This document shows, one piece after another, positions 46,689-57,103 of a stretch of 64,000 nt of DNA. The first letter of the stretch is position 1, and every line of letters starts with the position of its first letter. The notes under the pieces were generated by a model. The model made no database searches and was not told the DNA's origin. It saw nothing but the letters and a program-made list of their open reading frames with translations. The translations under genes were made by a program, and so were the position numbers. The stretch is from the NCBI GenBank assembly GCA_033032865.1, contig JAWHQI010000202.1, positions 3,658,001-3,722,000 of the forward strand, read 5' to 3'. The stretch comes from Dactylorhiza incarnata (taxonomy: Eukaryota > Streptophyta > Magnoliopsida > Asparagales > Orchidaceae).

Positions 46689-48937
46689 TTATTTGTTTAA
46701 ATGAAAACGGTAAAACACCCCCATACTTAAAACCCAACATTGTCCCCAATGTTGTAATGTAAGTATGAAGAAGAGAAAATAAAAGTGTAGTATGGATAAA
46801 AGGAAAGAGGGAGCTAAGTGGCTTCCCTGATGTAAAGCTAGCGAGGCCGTAAGAAACTTTGTAAAAATATATAAAAAAACAAAACAGAATAAAATATTAG
46901 ATAAATATGGGGTGCCTCCCACAAGCGCTTTGTTTACCATCGCGTAGCTTGACAAAACTAAAGTACCGGGATCATCGTTTGATAGGGAGTGTTGTAGTGA
47001 GGGATTAACGTGCAGAGTAACTTCGTCGTCGCCATCCCGAAGAATGAGTAGACCATTACTGACATCAATTAGCGCACAGGAGGTGGCGAGGAAGGGGCGA
47101 ATGAGGATGATAGGTACCTCAGCGTCCTCCTCGATGTCTAGGATGACGAAATCTACCAGGAAGATAAACTTGTCTACCTGGACCAGAACATCCTCCACTA
47201 CCCCTATTGGGTACTTTACCGAGTTATCCATAAGTTAGATACTCATAATTGTCGGGCTTGGGACGTCCAAGTCCAGTTGTTTAAAAAGAGAAAAAGGCAT
47301 CAAATTGATGCTGGCGCCCAAGTCTGCTAGAGCATACTTCAATAACATATTGTCGAAGAGGCACAAGATGGAGAACCGTCCCGGGTCGTTCAATTTTGGC
47401 GGCAATTTGTTAAGGAGGACAGTCGAGCATTCCGCGTTAAGGGAAATGCGCGAAACATCTTTGAGTCGCTTTTTGTCAGAAAGCAACTCTTTAAGATATT
47501 TTGCATATTTCGGCATTTGGGAAAGTGCCTCGCAAAAGGGAATGTTTATTAAAATTTGTTTGAAAATTTGTAATAATATTCTATATTGCTCGTCCTTCCG
47601 CTCATTATTTAATTGTGAAGGATAAGGAATAGGCGAGCAAGAAACGTTTAGTACAATCATAATACTTAGTGATTTATCTATCGAAGGAGAGGGTGTAGGG
47701 GTCGGCGTCGAAACATGTACCTTAGGCTCAACCCATTTTGGGGAGGTTACCTCCTTGCCACTGCGAAGATTTATGACATTGGCAGTTTCTCTGGGGTTCG
47801 GCTCCGTGTTTCCTGGTAGAGCTCCATATGGCCGCTCAGAGACCATCTTTGCCAGCTGTCTAACCTGATTTTCCAGGTTTTTAATCGATCCAGTAATATT
47901 CAGGATACTTGACTCAGTGGACGCGACATATTTACCAAAAATATCTTCGAGAGGAGAAGGTTTTGGAGGTGGTGGCTGGAATCCGTTAAGAAATCCTTGC
48001 GGATTCACAATTGGGGGCCTCTGAGCATTATTAGGATTGCTCCACGAAATATTTGGGTGGTTCCTCCAGCCCGGATTATAATTATTACTATTCGAATTGT
48101 TATTAGGGTTGAAGGGGGGGCTAACTGGGTTGCCTATGTAATCTACAGTTTCTTCGACAAAATTATTATTATTACTATTATTATTATTAAGCCAAGCGGG
48201 AGTGGAGGAGCTAAGTGAGAAGTGGCATCCACTTCATATATCCCAGTTGGTTTAGTAGGGCGTGTTCTAGGCGCATTCCATTGATAGGCGTTCATGGTCA
48301 TTTCTTCGAACATAGATTGAGCGGCCTCCATGGTTTTGTTGGTTAACGTTCCCCCGACGGCTGCATCGATCATCTGTCGTGTTGAGAAATTCAAACCATT
48401 ATAAAACGTCTGGAACTGCAGCCAGGACGGCAGTGCATGATGAGGACACCTACGCAAGAACTCCTTAAAATGCTCCCAAGTCTCGTAGAGAGACTCATAA
48501 TAGAATTGAATGAAGGAGGCGATATCTATGCGTAGTTTAGCAGTTTTAGACGAGGGAAAATATTTTGTGAGAAATTTCTCCATCAATTGTCCCCACATGG
48601 TTATGGATCCTTTGGGGAGAGAACTTATCCATGCCTTGGCCTTTGTACGTAGTGAAAATAGAAATAAGTGTAAACGAATAGCGTCGTCAGTATCTCCATT
48701 AATTTTAAAGGTATAACATATTTCCAAAAAACTAGAAAGGTGTAAATTCGGATCCTCATCTGGCAAACCGTCAAATTGGACTGACTGTTGTACCATTTGA
48801 ATGATGTTAGATTTTATTTCAAAATTATTATTAGCCACTGTTGGGCGTGTAATACTCGATCCGGTATCTTCCAAATTTGGCCTGACATAATATGCCATGG
48901 TCCTTGGCGGGGCCATATCTGGAATTTGATCGGTCAT
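46689..48937 (-). pseudogene. Element G gag-protease (Athila type)
   Basis: Gag starts MTDQIPDMAPPRTMAYYVRP, with the Athila capsid signature (SVQFDGLPDEDPNLHLSSFL, LRTKAKAWISSLPKGSI). A one-base shift near 48200 coincides with an AAT microsatellite encoding poly-Asn. The frame continues through YNPGWRNHPNISW and NPQGFLNGFQPPPPKPS. Protease: YALADLGASINLMPFSLFKQ (catalytic Asp kept), an in-frame TAA at 47235-47237 (Gln type), then YPIGVVEDVLVQVDKFIF and IILIRPFLAT. Homology to Athila pol stops after DDEVTLHV near 46980; what follows is non-coding post-pol sequence. An (AAT)n run lies at about 48163-48190, and a 46689-46740 tail carries ACATTGGGGACAATGT, a small hairpin next to AAGTATGGGGGTG. 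Confidence 0.9.
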
Positions 48938-49225
48938 AGCTTCAGTGTATCTCCGACAGACTCTTCGGGAAATTCGAGTATGTTTTGATCACGAAGTTGG
49001 AGGCGCTCACGAAGGGTGCGCTCGATTTCGTGGTCAAAAGGGATATTTGAATCGTCCGAGGAGTTTCCTCGGGTCATATACTAATAATAAAAATTATTAT
49101 ATATTTTTGGCTTTTTCTATTTTTTTCTATTTTTATTTATATTTTTTTAGTATTATATATTTTTAATATATATGATAAAAGTAATAGTAATTCCTTTTTT
49201 TCAGAATAACAACACTACTTTCCTT

Positions 49226-49238
49226 GGCAACGGCGCCA
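49226..49238 (-). other. Primer binding site of G (tRNA-Asp type)
   Basis: On the minus strand TGGCGCCGTTGCC, 6 bp after the 5' LTR; continues AAGGAA, so it matches tRNA-Asp over 13 bases. Confidence 0.88.
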
Positions 49239-49244
49239 AAAACT

Positions 49245-51527
49245 TGATTTTTCTTTGGATTTTTTCTTTTTATGGTTTGCGCAACCTTTATATGACGAGA
49301 TTAGAATTAGGCGGATGTTTTCAAAGAGTTTCGCAAGTACTCCTACTTTGAGAAACTAACCGTTATCCTATCGAAAGATAGAAGTAACGGTCTTTTTCTT
49401 CTTTCGAAGTATTGACGATTACACCCTGACTACAACGCCGAATTCTATTGATTTTTAAAATAGCAAAGGAGAGTTTTGCAAGTTTTGGATTTGACAAGTG
49501 TTTGTTTAAATTTTAATCCAAATTAATCATATGATAAAGGCATGTATACCTTATCGTGAGTAATACTGGATATTTTGTTTTAGAAAATATCGAGGTCGTA
49601 TATTTCCGCGGATCGTGTTGATTATAGCTACTTTGAGGAATGAACTATTATTTTATCGGAATAAGTTTTTAGTGTGGGTTTTTAAATGCGAATGATAATA
49701 AGCATATAACTAGAGTTCTAAACGATGATAATAAATAGCACCCGATGTCGAATTACCTTGAGACGAAAATAGTCTTTTTTAGAAATAAAAGAGATGATTT
49801 TCAAAACATTAAAATGGCTTGGCCGTGGAGGTTCCATAATTATGAATGCTCCTCTTTCGAGGGTACGCCCACCTGAGATTATGAATACTCGACCGAACTC
49901 TCATTCTTAAATCGAATCTCCTTAATACTCGCTTTATGTTATGAACCGCGCTATTGGGTTTTGACTTCCAATTCGGGAGACTTACCTCATCCTCTCTCGA
50001 GGGTAGAGGGCACTTCTCTTTACCCGTGAGCGATCAGTCCGTACGCACGAGCCTCTCGGCTAACTAATGTACAAAAATAGAAATGAAAACCACACATCGA
50101 TTATGTGGCTCCACTCAACGTTATTCTCGGGTATACCTTAAGCTTGTTTAATTATTTTTAGAAAGAGATGTTTTATTTTCTTAGAAAACTATTTATTTGT
50201 CCCAATGCTCTTCGACATCGTGTGCTATCGGAAATTTGCCACTCATCAGAATGGAGACGGCATAAGTTATTACAAAATTCATGTTAATAATTTAAGCGGA
50301 TATAAGCGTGAAAGAAAGAAATAAAAGACTTATATAAAAGCTAAAATATTATCCGACCCAACAGTCTTAAACAAGCGCTAAAAATTTCTTAGCCTCTTAT
50401 CCACGACAGGGATGGTATAGAAATGAAATACTTATAAAAGTGCAGAAATAATATCTGTCACAACCGTCTTAAACAAGCGCTAAAAAGTACTTAGCCTCTT
50501 ATTTGAGATGGGGGTGGTATATAACAGTTATATAAAGACTGAAATAAAGCTAAGTTACAAAAAAGGGAAAAAGGAAAAATAAAAGAAAGCGTTTAAACGA
50601 AAACGATAAATAAAGCGTTGAAAGAAAAGAAATAAACTATTTTTATGAAAGCTCTTAACCTAAATTATGAAAATAGTAAACCAAAGTTATGAAAGCAATA
50701 AACCTAAGTTATGAAAGCAATAAACTATTCTCATACATACACACACACAAACATAAATTGAAAAAGAAGATGATCCAAATGAGAAAAATAACATTTTATT
50801 TCTAAAACAAGCATTACAACTAGACTAGGAAGGCGAAAATTACAAATGAACATAAACTTAATTGCGTAAACAAAACTCACATTCACTCAAAAGAACTCAA
50901 AAACCAGTAACAAGAACTCAAAATTTGGTTGAAAATTCCTTCAGCCGAGCCCCTCTATTTATAGCCAAAATTTTATTTTTACATGCCCCTGGGTCACGGG
51001 CATGTCTTGTGGGCACGGGCGTGACCCTGGGGCGTGACATCTGCTCTGGCTTAACGACCACCTTCTCGAAGGATCCGCCGTCAAAATAAGGTTGTACATG
51101 GGCGTGGCTTGGATTGTCACGGGCATAACTCGTCGAGTCACAGGCGTGACTACGTGTGACAGACGTCAGTAGCATGGGCGCGACTTCGGGGCGTGATGCG
51201 CTGGCGGAACATGGGTGTGACTTGCTGAACACGGGCGTGACTTGGTCAATTCTTCAGGATTTCACCTGAAAACGGACGCCTGCTGGAAAGTTGGCTCTTT
51301 AAAGTTACACGCCCCTGGGTCAAGGGCGTGACTTGTGGTTACGGGCGTGACTCAGGGGCGTGACTTAACAAAAATTGCCAAAATCTGCAAAAAGAAAATT
51401 AAAGCTAAGTTAGTACGGAAATAATGAAAACAAGTAATTTATTCATTGATTTACATAGAAAATTTACAATATTAATTAAAACTATACTAATAACTATACT
51501 AAAAATACATATATTTACTACTCATCA
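49245..51527 (-). repeat. Element G 5' LTR
   Basis: About 2283 bp, collinear with the left LTR, with the palindrome array at about 50985-51365 and TATAAATAG at 50954-50965 (minus strand). Confidence 0.9.
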
Positions 51528-51900
51528 ATGCCCCAGATCGATTCCGCTGCTGGGCTCTCATAGACACTGGGTCAGGTTAATCTCTGGAGAGTCTGGCAGG
51601 TTAACAAGTTCTTTGGTGCTGGAATGCCCCAGATCGATTTCGTTGCCGGGGTCTCATAGACGGTGGGTCAGGTTGATCTCTGGAGAGGCTGGAAGGTTAA
51701 CAAGTTCTTTGGTTCTGGAATGCCTCAGATCGTTTCGGCTGTCAGGCTCTCATAGATGGTGGGTCAGGCTGATCTCTGGAGAGGCTGGCAAGGTTACAAG
51801 TTCTTTGGTGCTGGAATGACCCATATCGATTCCGTTGTCGGGCTCTCATAGACGGTGGGTCAGGTTGATCTCTGGAGAGGCTGGCAGGGTTACCAGAAAA
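51528..51900 (+). repeat. 96-bp tandem repeat array of F, right part
   Basis: Continues after G with AATG landmarks at 51527/51528, 51623, 51719 and 51815, again 96 bp apart, and ends within a unit near 51893. About twelve units in total with the left part. Confidence 0.93.
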
Positions 51901-52485
51901 GGGTCGTCTTGCTCGGCAAGGAAGGATGACCTCGCATGACAAAGGAAGAGAGAGGGAGCTCGCCCCGCGTGCTAGGGGCAGAAGGCTTCCCGCGAGAAAG
52001 AGCCCTTGCAAAAATATAGAAGGGGAAGAGCAGTGACCATCCCGGACAGGCAGGCCGAACACTGGCTAGTGTAAGAGAAGAGTAAAAAGGATCACTCAAA
52101 ATCCCCGGGAATAGGGCGAGAGGCCATGTAGGGATCTCGCTCGCATAAGTCAAAAGGGTGAAGGCTCACTCCCCACGAGATGGAGACTCTATAAGTTGAC
52201 CCTAAAACACGCGACTCTAAGATAGACAAAAAAGGCAAGAACTGATATGGTGAGTATGTGTTCTGAGCCGAAGTTGGGCGACTACGCGGAAGGCGGGCGC
52301 TAGCACGGCGAATAAAATGGCAAAAAAGTAATAATATAAGCGCGAGGAAAAAGCAGCATATATAGAAAGAGAGAATACAACAAACAGGTGGGCAAAAATT
52401 GTCATTTCTATTTGATTAAAGTCAGTTACATATGTTGCAGCGTCCTCGCCAGCCAAAAATACAAAAAGTAAAAATGCAAGTTTTT
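51901..52485. other. F region between array and antisense gene 2
   Basis: No coding supported. Holds several CTCGC/GCGAG motifs (about 51930-52140) and would contain the 3' untranslated region of the antisense gene on the minus strand. Confidence 0.5.
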
Positions 52486-54438
52486 CTAATGTTCACTGGA
52501 GGACGGCTCGTCCTCGCTGTCCGTTGGTGGCGGGGCTGGCATGAACAGCTCTGGGACCACATCCTCGATCGTTAGGTCAGCCGCCTCGGCAGATAGCAAG
52601 CCGGCTCCCTGCATGGCTCGAAATATGTACCACGCCGCGGTGACAAAGGCTTCGCGGAGTTCTTCCTCCTTGGCTCGCTGATCATCCTTCTGGCGGCGAG
52701 GGGATGGTGGGATGGCGGCACAGGTCAACTCATGGTTGTAAGTTTTCAACCTGGCGACCTTGTTTTCCAGGTTGGAGATGCGAGCGTGAAGCTCCCCGAC
52801 GATCTCGTCATCCTGTAAAGAATGAAGTAGGTAAGCCAGAGAATCGTTGTTAGAAGAAGATGGAAGCGAGAGCTCGAAGACTTACCACTCCATCCTGGTG
52901 GCCAGAGAGAGGCTCGTCGTAGGCGAGCAGCCTCTCCTTTAGGCTCATGATATTGGCAGCGGAATTCTTGTAGGCGACGACGAGCTCCTCATTATGGAGC
53001 CGACCCATCATATGGGCGATCTCTAGGGAACGGAGTTGGGCTCGTGCGCTTTCATACGCCAAGGTACTCGCGGTCTCAGCCTTGTAAACCTAGGCATCCT
53101 CACGGCCGTAAAGCCCGAAGGAGAGCGAGAATGCCTGTCTATTCCCTATCGCCTGCTCCACCCAAGAGGGAAGGAGGGTGGAGATGGAGGCATTGTTGAC
53201 CTCGGGGTTCCAGTATAGCAGGTACTCGCCTGCCTTGTCCTTCTGCCTTTGGCCGAGACCAAAGTTCCAATGGTTAATCGACACTGGCAGGGAGTAGGTC
53301 TTGGCGACCTCTTCAATTGGCTCACTGGCCTCCCTTTGAGCAGGATGGTCAGTCAGGGAGACCTCGCTCGGAGATGCCTCGGCATGCCCCTTCCCCTTCT
53401 CAAATAGGAGGGGGTTCTTCTTGTCCTTCTTCTTCTGTGAGGGCTGCGAGGAGGGATCCTTGCGGCTAGAAGACCCAACTCTCTTCCTGTTAGGCGGTGC
53501 AGTAGGGCGGGGAGTCTCGTGACAGGCATCCACTCCCATTTTGGCGAGAGCGATGCCCGTAGGGGCTGGCCGATTGCTCGCGTAAGGAGGATGGACGGGG
53601 AGGTCACCTGCAATGATTTCATGATTAGAAGTATTCGGCGAAAGCTTTAAGAAGAAATAAATGAATGAGCACGATACATACCCTCCCCAGGGAGCACCGG
53701 AGGTAGCGAGTAGAGGTTTCGATGGAGATGGACCACCTCGAAGTTCTTCTTGTTGAAGAACTGGAATAGGGCGGCGTCATGGCCGCCAAGAGGTGGAGGG
53801 CGGTAAGTGCTCTCGCCGTGTTAGATTGGCGAGAAGGGAACATTTCCATAGTTCCCTTTGACAAAGAGGAACTTCTGCGCCCAGTAATGGCTCTTGTTGA
53901 TGGTCTCGATGACCTTGAGCCCCGATCCCACGAAGTAGGCGGTGCCATCCTTATAAGTCCGGAAGGAGAATAGCTTCCAGAAGATCAGTAAGCTGAACTC
54001 GATGCGCTCTTCTCACATGTAGCATGCAAACACAACAATGACGGCCATGGCATTGGGGGTCAGCTGACACAGTATCACGCCAAAGTGTTTGAGCACCTGG
54101 GGAGAAAAATGGCAAGATGTTAAAGATGCGAGCGAGAGTTTAAATTGCGGCTAAATTTGAAAGTAAGCGAGAACAGTAAGTACCTGGAGAACATCCGGCC
54201 ATAGTGGCAGGCACAGGCCGACCCCAAAGTGGGCAGTAGGGATGGCGAGCTCATCTTGCATGGGGATGTTGATCACCTCATCCTCGCTAGGGAAGCGAGC
54301 AGTGAACCCCGGCGATATAAAGTCGGCGACGGCGGCGAGGTACTCTGCCTCGGTCAGGTTTCTGTTGAAGAAGATGTGGTCGGTAAAGGCCCAGGCGCAC
54401 TTCAGCCGGCCCTACGCCTCGCTAGCGTCACCAACCAT
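52486..54438 (-). pseudogene. Element F antisense gene 2: spliced, Transposase_28-like protein
   Basis: Four exons on the minus strand: 54438-54184, 54096-53682, 53607-52886, 52812-52486. Introns of 87, 74 and 73 bp all begin GT and end AG, and the frame is kept across each join (about 572 codons). Exons 1-2 carry AEYLAAVADFISPGF, HFGVGLCLPLWPDVLQ, LKHFGVILCQLTPNAMAVIV, FWKLFSFRTYKDG and HYWAQKFLFVKGNYGN. These resemble the plant 'putative gypsy type transposon' domain (PF04195/Transposase_28, recalled from memory). Exon 3 has a Lys/Ser-rich linker and a helical segment (AYESARAQLRSLEIAHMMGR); exon 4 is coiled-coil-like with an acidic end. Four stops (TAG 54412, TGA 54013, TAA 53821, TAG 53090) fit C-to-T changes of Gln/Arg codons. 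TATA box at 54557. Function unknown. Confidence 0.8.
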
Positions 54439-54556
54439 GGTTGAAACTTGCTAAGAAAAAAGAGCAAGAGGCGCGAAGGAGAGAACGAGAAATCTCGTGG
54501 GCAGAGGAAGAAGAGGGGCTAGCGTTTAATGCGGAATGTGAGTTCAGTGCTGGGAC

Positions 54557-54566
54557 CTATTTATAG
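54557..54566 (-). promoter_or_regulatory. TATA box of antisense gene 2
   Basis: On the minus strand CTATAAATAG, about 120 bp before the ATG. Upstream on that strand (54620-54815) are repeated GCGAG/CTCGC motifs including GCTCGCGAGG, the same motif as in the F LTR. Confidence 0.75.
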
Positions 54567-55020
54567 AAAATGGAAAGGGGGTGAAAGAAGTCAAAATGAT
54601 GGGGGGTACGGTTACGTAAAGCCCCGTGTGATGATCGCATGCGAGAATTTAAGGTAGCTCCAGATATATTAGCAAGCGAGACTAGCTCGCGAGGTTAGTA
54701 TAAACATAACTTTTACACGAGAACAAGAAAAGCAGAAATTAAAGATAGAGCGAGCATCACTAGTAATTGTCGCATAAACAAATAATAAGTACGCGAGAGC
54801 CCCGGCGGCGGGCGAGAAATAGTTAATAAAAGAGAAGAATAAGGGGATTGTCCAGCGAGATTAAACAAAGTTTTAATGCACTGTTGGGAGGCTTGCCGGG
54901 CAAAGAGTGTGATCGAGGATCAGTAATGTATCCATTTCCATCTACCACGACCTTGCACTCCTGACCGCAGCGGAATCCTTGGATAGTGATAAGAGTTGAC
55001 GGAGCGAGCCTCACATTGAA
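54567..55020 (-). promoter_or_regulatory. Upstream region of antisense gene 2 (GCGAG motif array)
   Basis: Between the two antisense genes. Motifs: CTCGCATGCGA, GCTCGCGAG, CTCGCT, CTCGCGTAC and CTCGCCCGCC within about 54620-54815. The right part could include the 3' end of antisense gene 1. No coding supported. Confidence 0.5.
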
Positions 55021-56003
55021 TCAAGCGAGCTTAATCTTCCAATCGCGCGAGGTGTGTCCCTGGGGATGTGTCCGTCTCGCCAAGATTTTGCGGCATCTCG
55101 GCACGGAGCCGAGCGCACTCATCCAGTAAAGCGGGTCACCCAGAAAATCATCCATCTGCTCCAGCAATGGAAGGGGCGACATCTCTTCCTACCCAAAGTC
55201 AGATTCGATGGGGAGGGTATTGGAATCAGCTGCGAGCAAATCTAAATGGCATTAGCAGTTAGTGAAACCTTCTCTTAGTGACGCAGGGAATGGTCCCTCG
55301 TAAGCGGTAGAATCCTTATCGGGAGGCGGGCGAGAGGTATTAGGCCAACCCTGAAAAAGAGTGGTAAAGGGAAGCGAGATGGACTTCCTTAAACCAGCAC
55401 GGTGCATGGCGTCGTCGGCATGAGTGGTCATGGCCGATCGCGAGCCACCAGAGCCTTCCCCCCTCAGGAGATTGAACCCAGGGGTCTTAAAGGTCGCGTC
55501 AGGGAGGATCGGCAACTGAAGTCACGAGTTGTGGCGACCAGGGGTCACATGGGGGGAGGTTGTAAGGAGTAAGAGGGCCGCCATTCAAGATATTAATTTG
55601 GGCAGGTAAGCGTGGGAAACTTACCTGCAGCTTTCCCGTTAGGGAGGTCAGTCTTCACCGGAGGATCGGGGCGAGACCCGTTAAGTCTTCGCCCGCGCCC
55701 TTGTCAATAGGAGGCAGGTCCTACAGTCAGGCGAGTCTTAGAGAAATTAATGAATAGTTAAGTCAGAAGAATAGCTCTTACATCTCCGGTGAGCCTGTTA
55801 TCAGGAGAGGAGTCCAGTAGTACCGTCTTGCCCCCCTCCTCCTCGGGGGGATGCGGACTGGCTTTGCCTTTTTCATCTTGGACGGTGGAGGGGTGTTCTT
55901 GCGGGTCATCCAAGAGGCAGTGTTGGCCATGGTGGAGAGCTACCCCTCCTTGGACTCCCTCAGGCGATCTTGGAGTTCTTCTGTTAGGGGAATTTTTCGG
56001 CAT
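55021..56003 (-). pseudogene. Element F antisense gene 1: spliced, unknown protein
   Basis: Three exons on the minus strand: 56003-55782, 55720-55625, 55515-55021. Introns of 61 and 109 bp are GT-AG and the joins are in phase 0. Starts MPKNSPNRRTPRSPEGVQGG. Exon 3 starts with the codons for LPILPDATFKTPGFNLLRG and continues through two in-frame stops (TAA at 55252, TAG near 55189) to EQMDDFLGDPLYWMSALGSV and the final TGA at 55021. With one TGA in exon 2 the total is about 270 codons. Pro/Arg/Ser-rich and low in hydrophobic residues; I recognise no domain. A TATA box lies 65 bp upstream. Open frames across two introns with only substitution-type stops argue for a once-working gene. Confidence 0.65.
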
Positions 56004-56065
56004 CTACAGTAGGAGGTGGAAAAGGAGGAATAGAGAAAAATATTGTGTGGCACCCCGGCTTAGGT

Positions 56066-56077
56066 GGTATTTATAGC
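56066..56077 (-). promoter_or_regulatory. TATA box of antisense gene 1
   Basis: On the minus strand GCTATAAATACC, about 65 bp before the ATG and 113 bp from the 3' LTR border. The LTR's GCGAG-rich part lies just upstream on this strand. Confidence 0.7.
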
Positions 56078-56171
56078 TGGGTGGTGGGACCCACAAAATG
56101 ATTCCCGACAGATCAGCAGTCGCTGGCGAACACCCGGGGTTGGATGATTCTTTACGAGCTTAGATTAATCT

Positions 56172-56189
56172 CACAAAGAGCAGGGACTG
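56172..56189 (+). other. Element F presumed polypurine tract
   Basis: ACAAAGAGCAGGGAC runs into the 3' LTR; purine-rich but imperfect. Confidence 0.5.
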
Positions 56190-56679
56190 TGTACAACCCC
56201 GTGTTCGCCCGAGGGGGTGAGGCTCGAAAGTGTGTGACCTAGGCTGGAAATAGTCATCTCGCCAGTAAGGAGTCATGAGAGCTATGAGAGGCGAACCAGG
56301 GTGACCTCGCAGAGGAGCTCGCGAGACCTAACCTTGGTCGGTTGTCGTCAGAAGGCGGAACCCCGCTATTTGCAGATCAGTTCAGAAAAACTATAAATAG
56401 GGCCCTAAGGGAACCTTTGGAGAGGACTTCTTCTTGGCTTCTCTCTCCTCAGGTCATCTTTGGTTATCTCTCAAAGCTCTCCAAGGTCCCCGGCTTCAGT
56501 TCTGGGCTTAGGAGAGGAAGCGCTCTATGATCTTCTGGGTGAGTGGTGGGACCTCCACACTGCCTCCATGGGTCTTAGTTCTAAGTTTCTGGTCAGGTTG
56601 TTCCAAGGGATCAGTAAGCGTGGGTTGCGCCCATCTTTGGGGTCCGAACTCCTCGTTGGACCGAATCCCAGTTCCAACA
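56190..56679 (+). repeat. Element F 3' LTR (with 221-bp deletion)
   Basis: 490 bp against 711 bp for the 5' LTR. The whole length difference is one gap corresponding to 36650-36870 of the left LTR, with AAGG at both edges. Keeps TATAAATAGG (about 56393), so its promoter core is better than that of the 5' LTR. Confidence 0.9.
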
Positions 56680-57103
56680 GTGAGCATGGTTTATATATTT
56701 AGAGAATATTATGATTCATTACATGCATGAAGGAGACCTCCTGTCCTTCTTATTTCATTCTAGTACACATATATTGTAATTGTGTCTACGTGGACATTTA
56801 TTTCTGGAGGTATTGGATGGTATTCATGCACGTGCAATGCTCGTGTAGCTTCTCCCATATGTTTCGGCCATTTTTCATAGAGGAAGCCATTGGTCGTGCA
56901 ATTTTCTTCACACATGGGCATGGGACTCCTCTGCGCACCACCATTGGTCGGGCGTGTTCATTTGCCAAAATTTTCCTGAGAACCCCCTAAATTTTGCATG
57001 GGTGTCCGCACGAGTACTGGACCTCCTTCTCGCATGACCACTAGTCATGCACGTTCAATATTTTCCATATATGCGCTGATATTTTCCCGTTAGTATAGGT
57101 TTC
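56680..57103 (+). mobile_element. Element H LTR, continuation right of F
   Basis: Begins with the right GTGAG. Contains degenerate forms of the T LTR palindromes (CATTGGTCGTGCAA, CACCATTGGTCGGGCGTG, GCATGACCACTAGTCATGC) at about 56886-57055 in the same order, supporting relationship with T. Cut on the right by the B LTR. Confidence 0.7.

Larger units (their letters stand above)
43269..51527 (-). mobile_element. Element G: Athila-like gag-protease element lacking RT and integrase
   Basis: 8259 bp, LTRs of about 2.28 kb, tRNA-Asp primer site, gag and protease, purine tract; minus strand. The protease is followed directly by the Athila post-pol landmark (GCGCTTGTGGGAGGCACCCC on the minus strand), so RT, RNase H and integrase were lost as a block. 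This is the TR-GAG type of non-autonomous element. The LTRs differ at many sites by eye, so G is older than C. Confidence 0.93.
36484..56679 (+). mobile_element. Element F: Tat-lineage-like Ty3/gypsy retrotransposon with antisense genes
   Basis: About 20.2 kb including the 8.3-kb insertion G, bounded by GTGAG. Order: LTR, gag, protease, RT, RNase H, second RNase H, integrase, 96-bp tandem array, two antisense spliced genes, LTR. Integrase last marks Ty3/gypsy. Two consecutive RNase H domains and a long repeat-bearing, gene-bearing 3' region are known marks of the Tat lineage (Ogre/Retand/Cinful-like). The element is dead: the protease Asp is lost, most of the RT palm is deleted, and many stops are present. 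Much richer in GC than A, B or C. Confidence 0.92.

Noticed and set aside
52217..52456. Small hydrophobic minus-strand frame as a membrane protein gene
   Set aside because: Downstream of the antisense gene stop, AT-rich, no start context or homology; better explained as 3' untranslated sequence.
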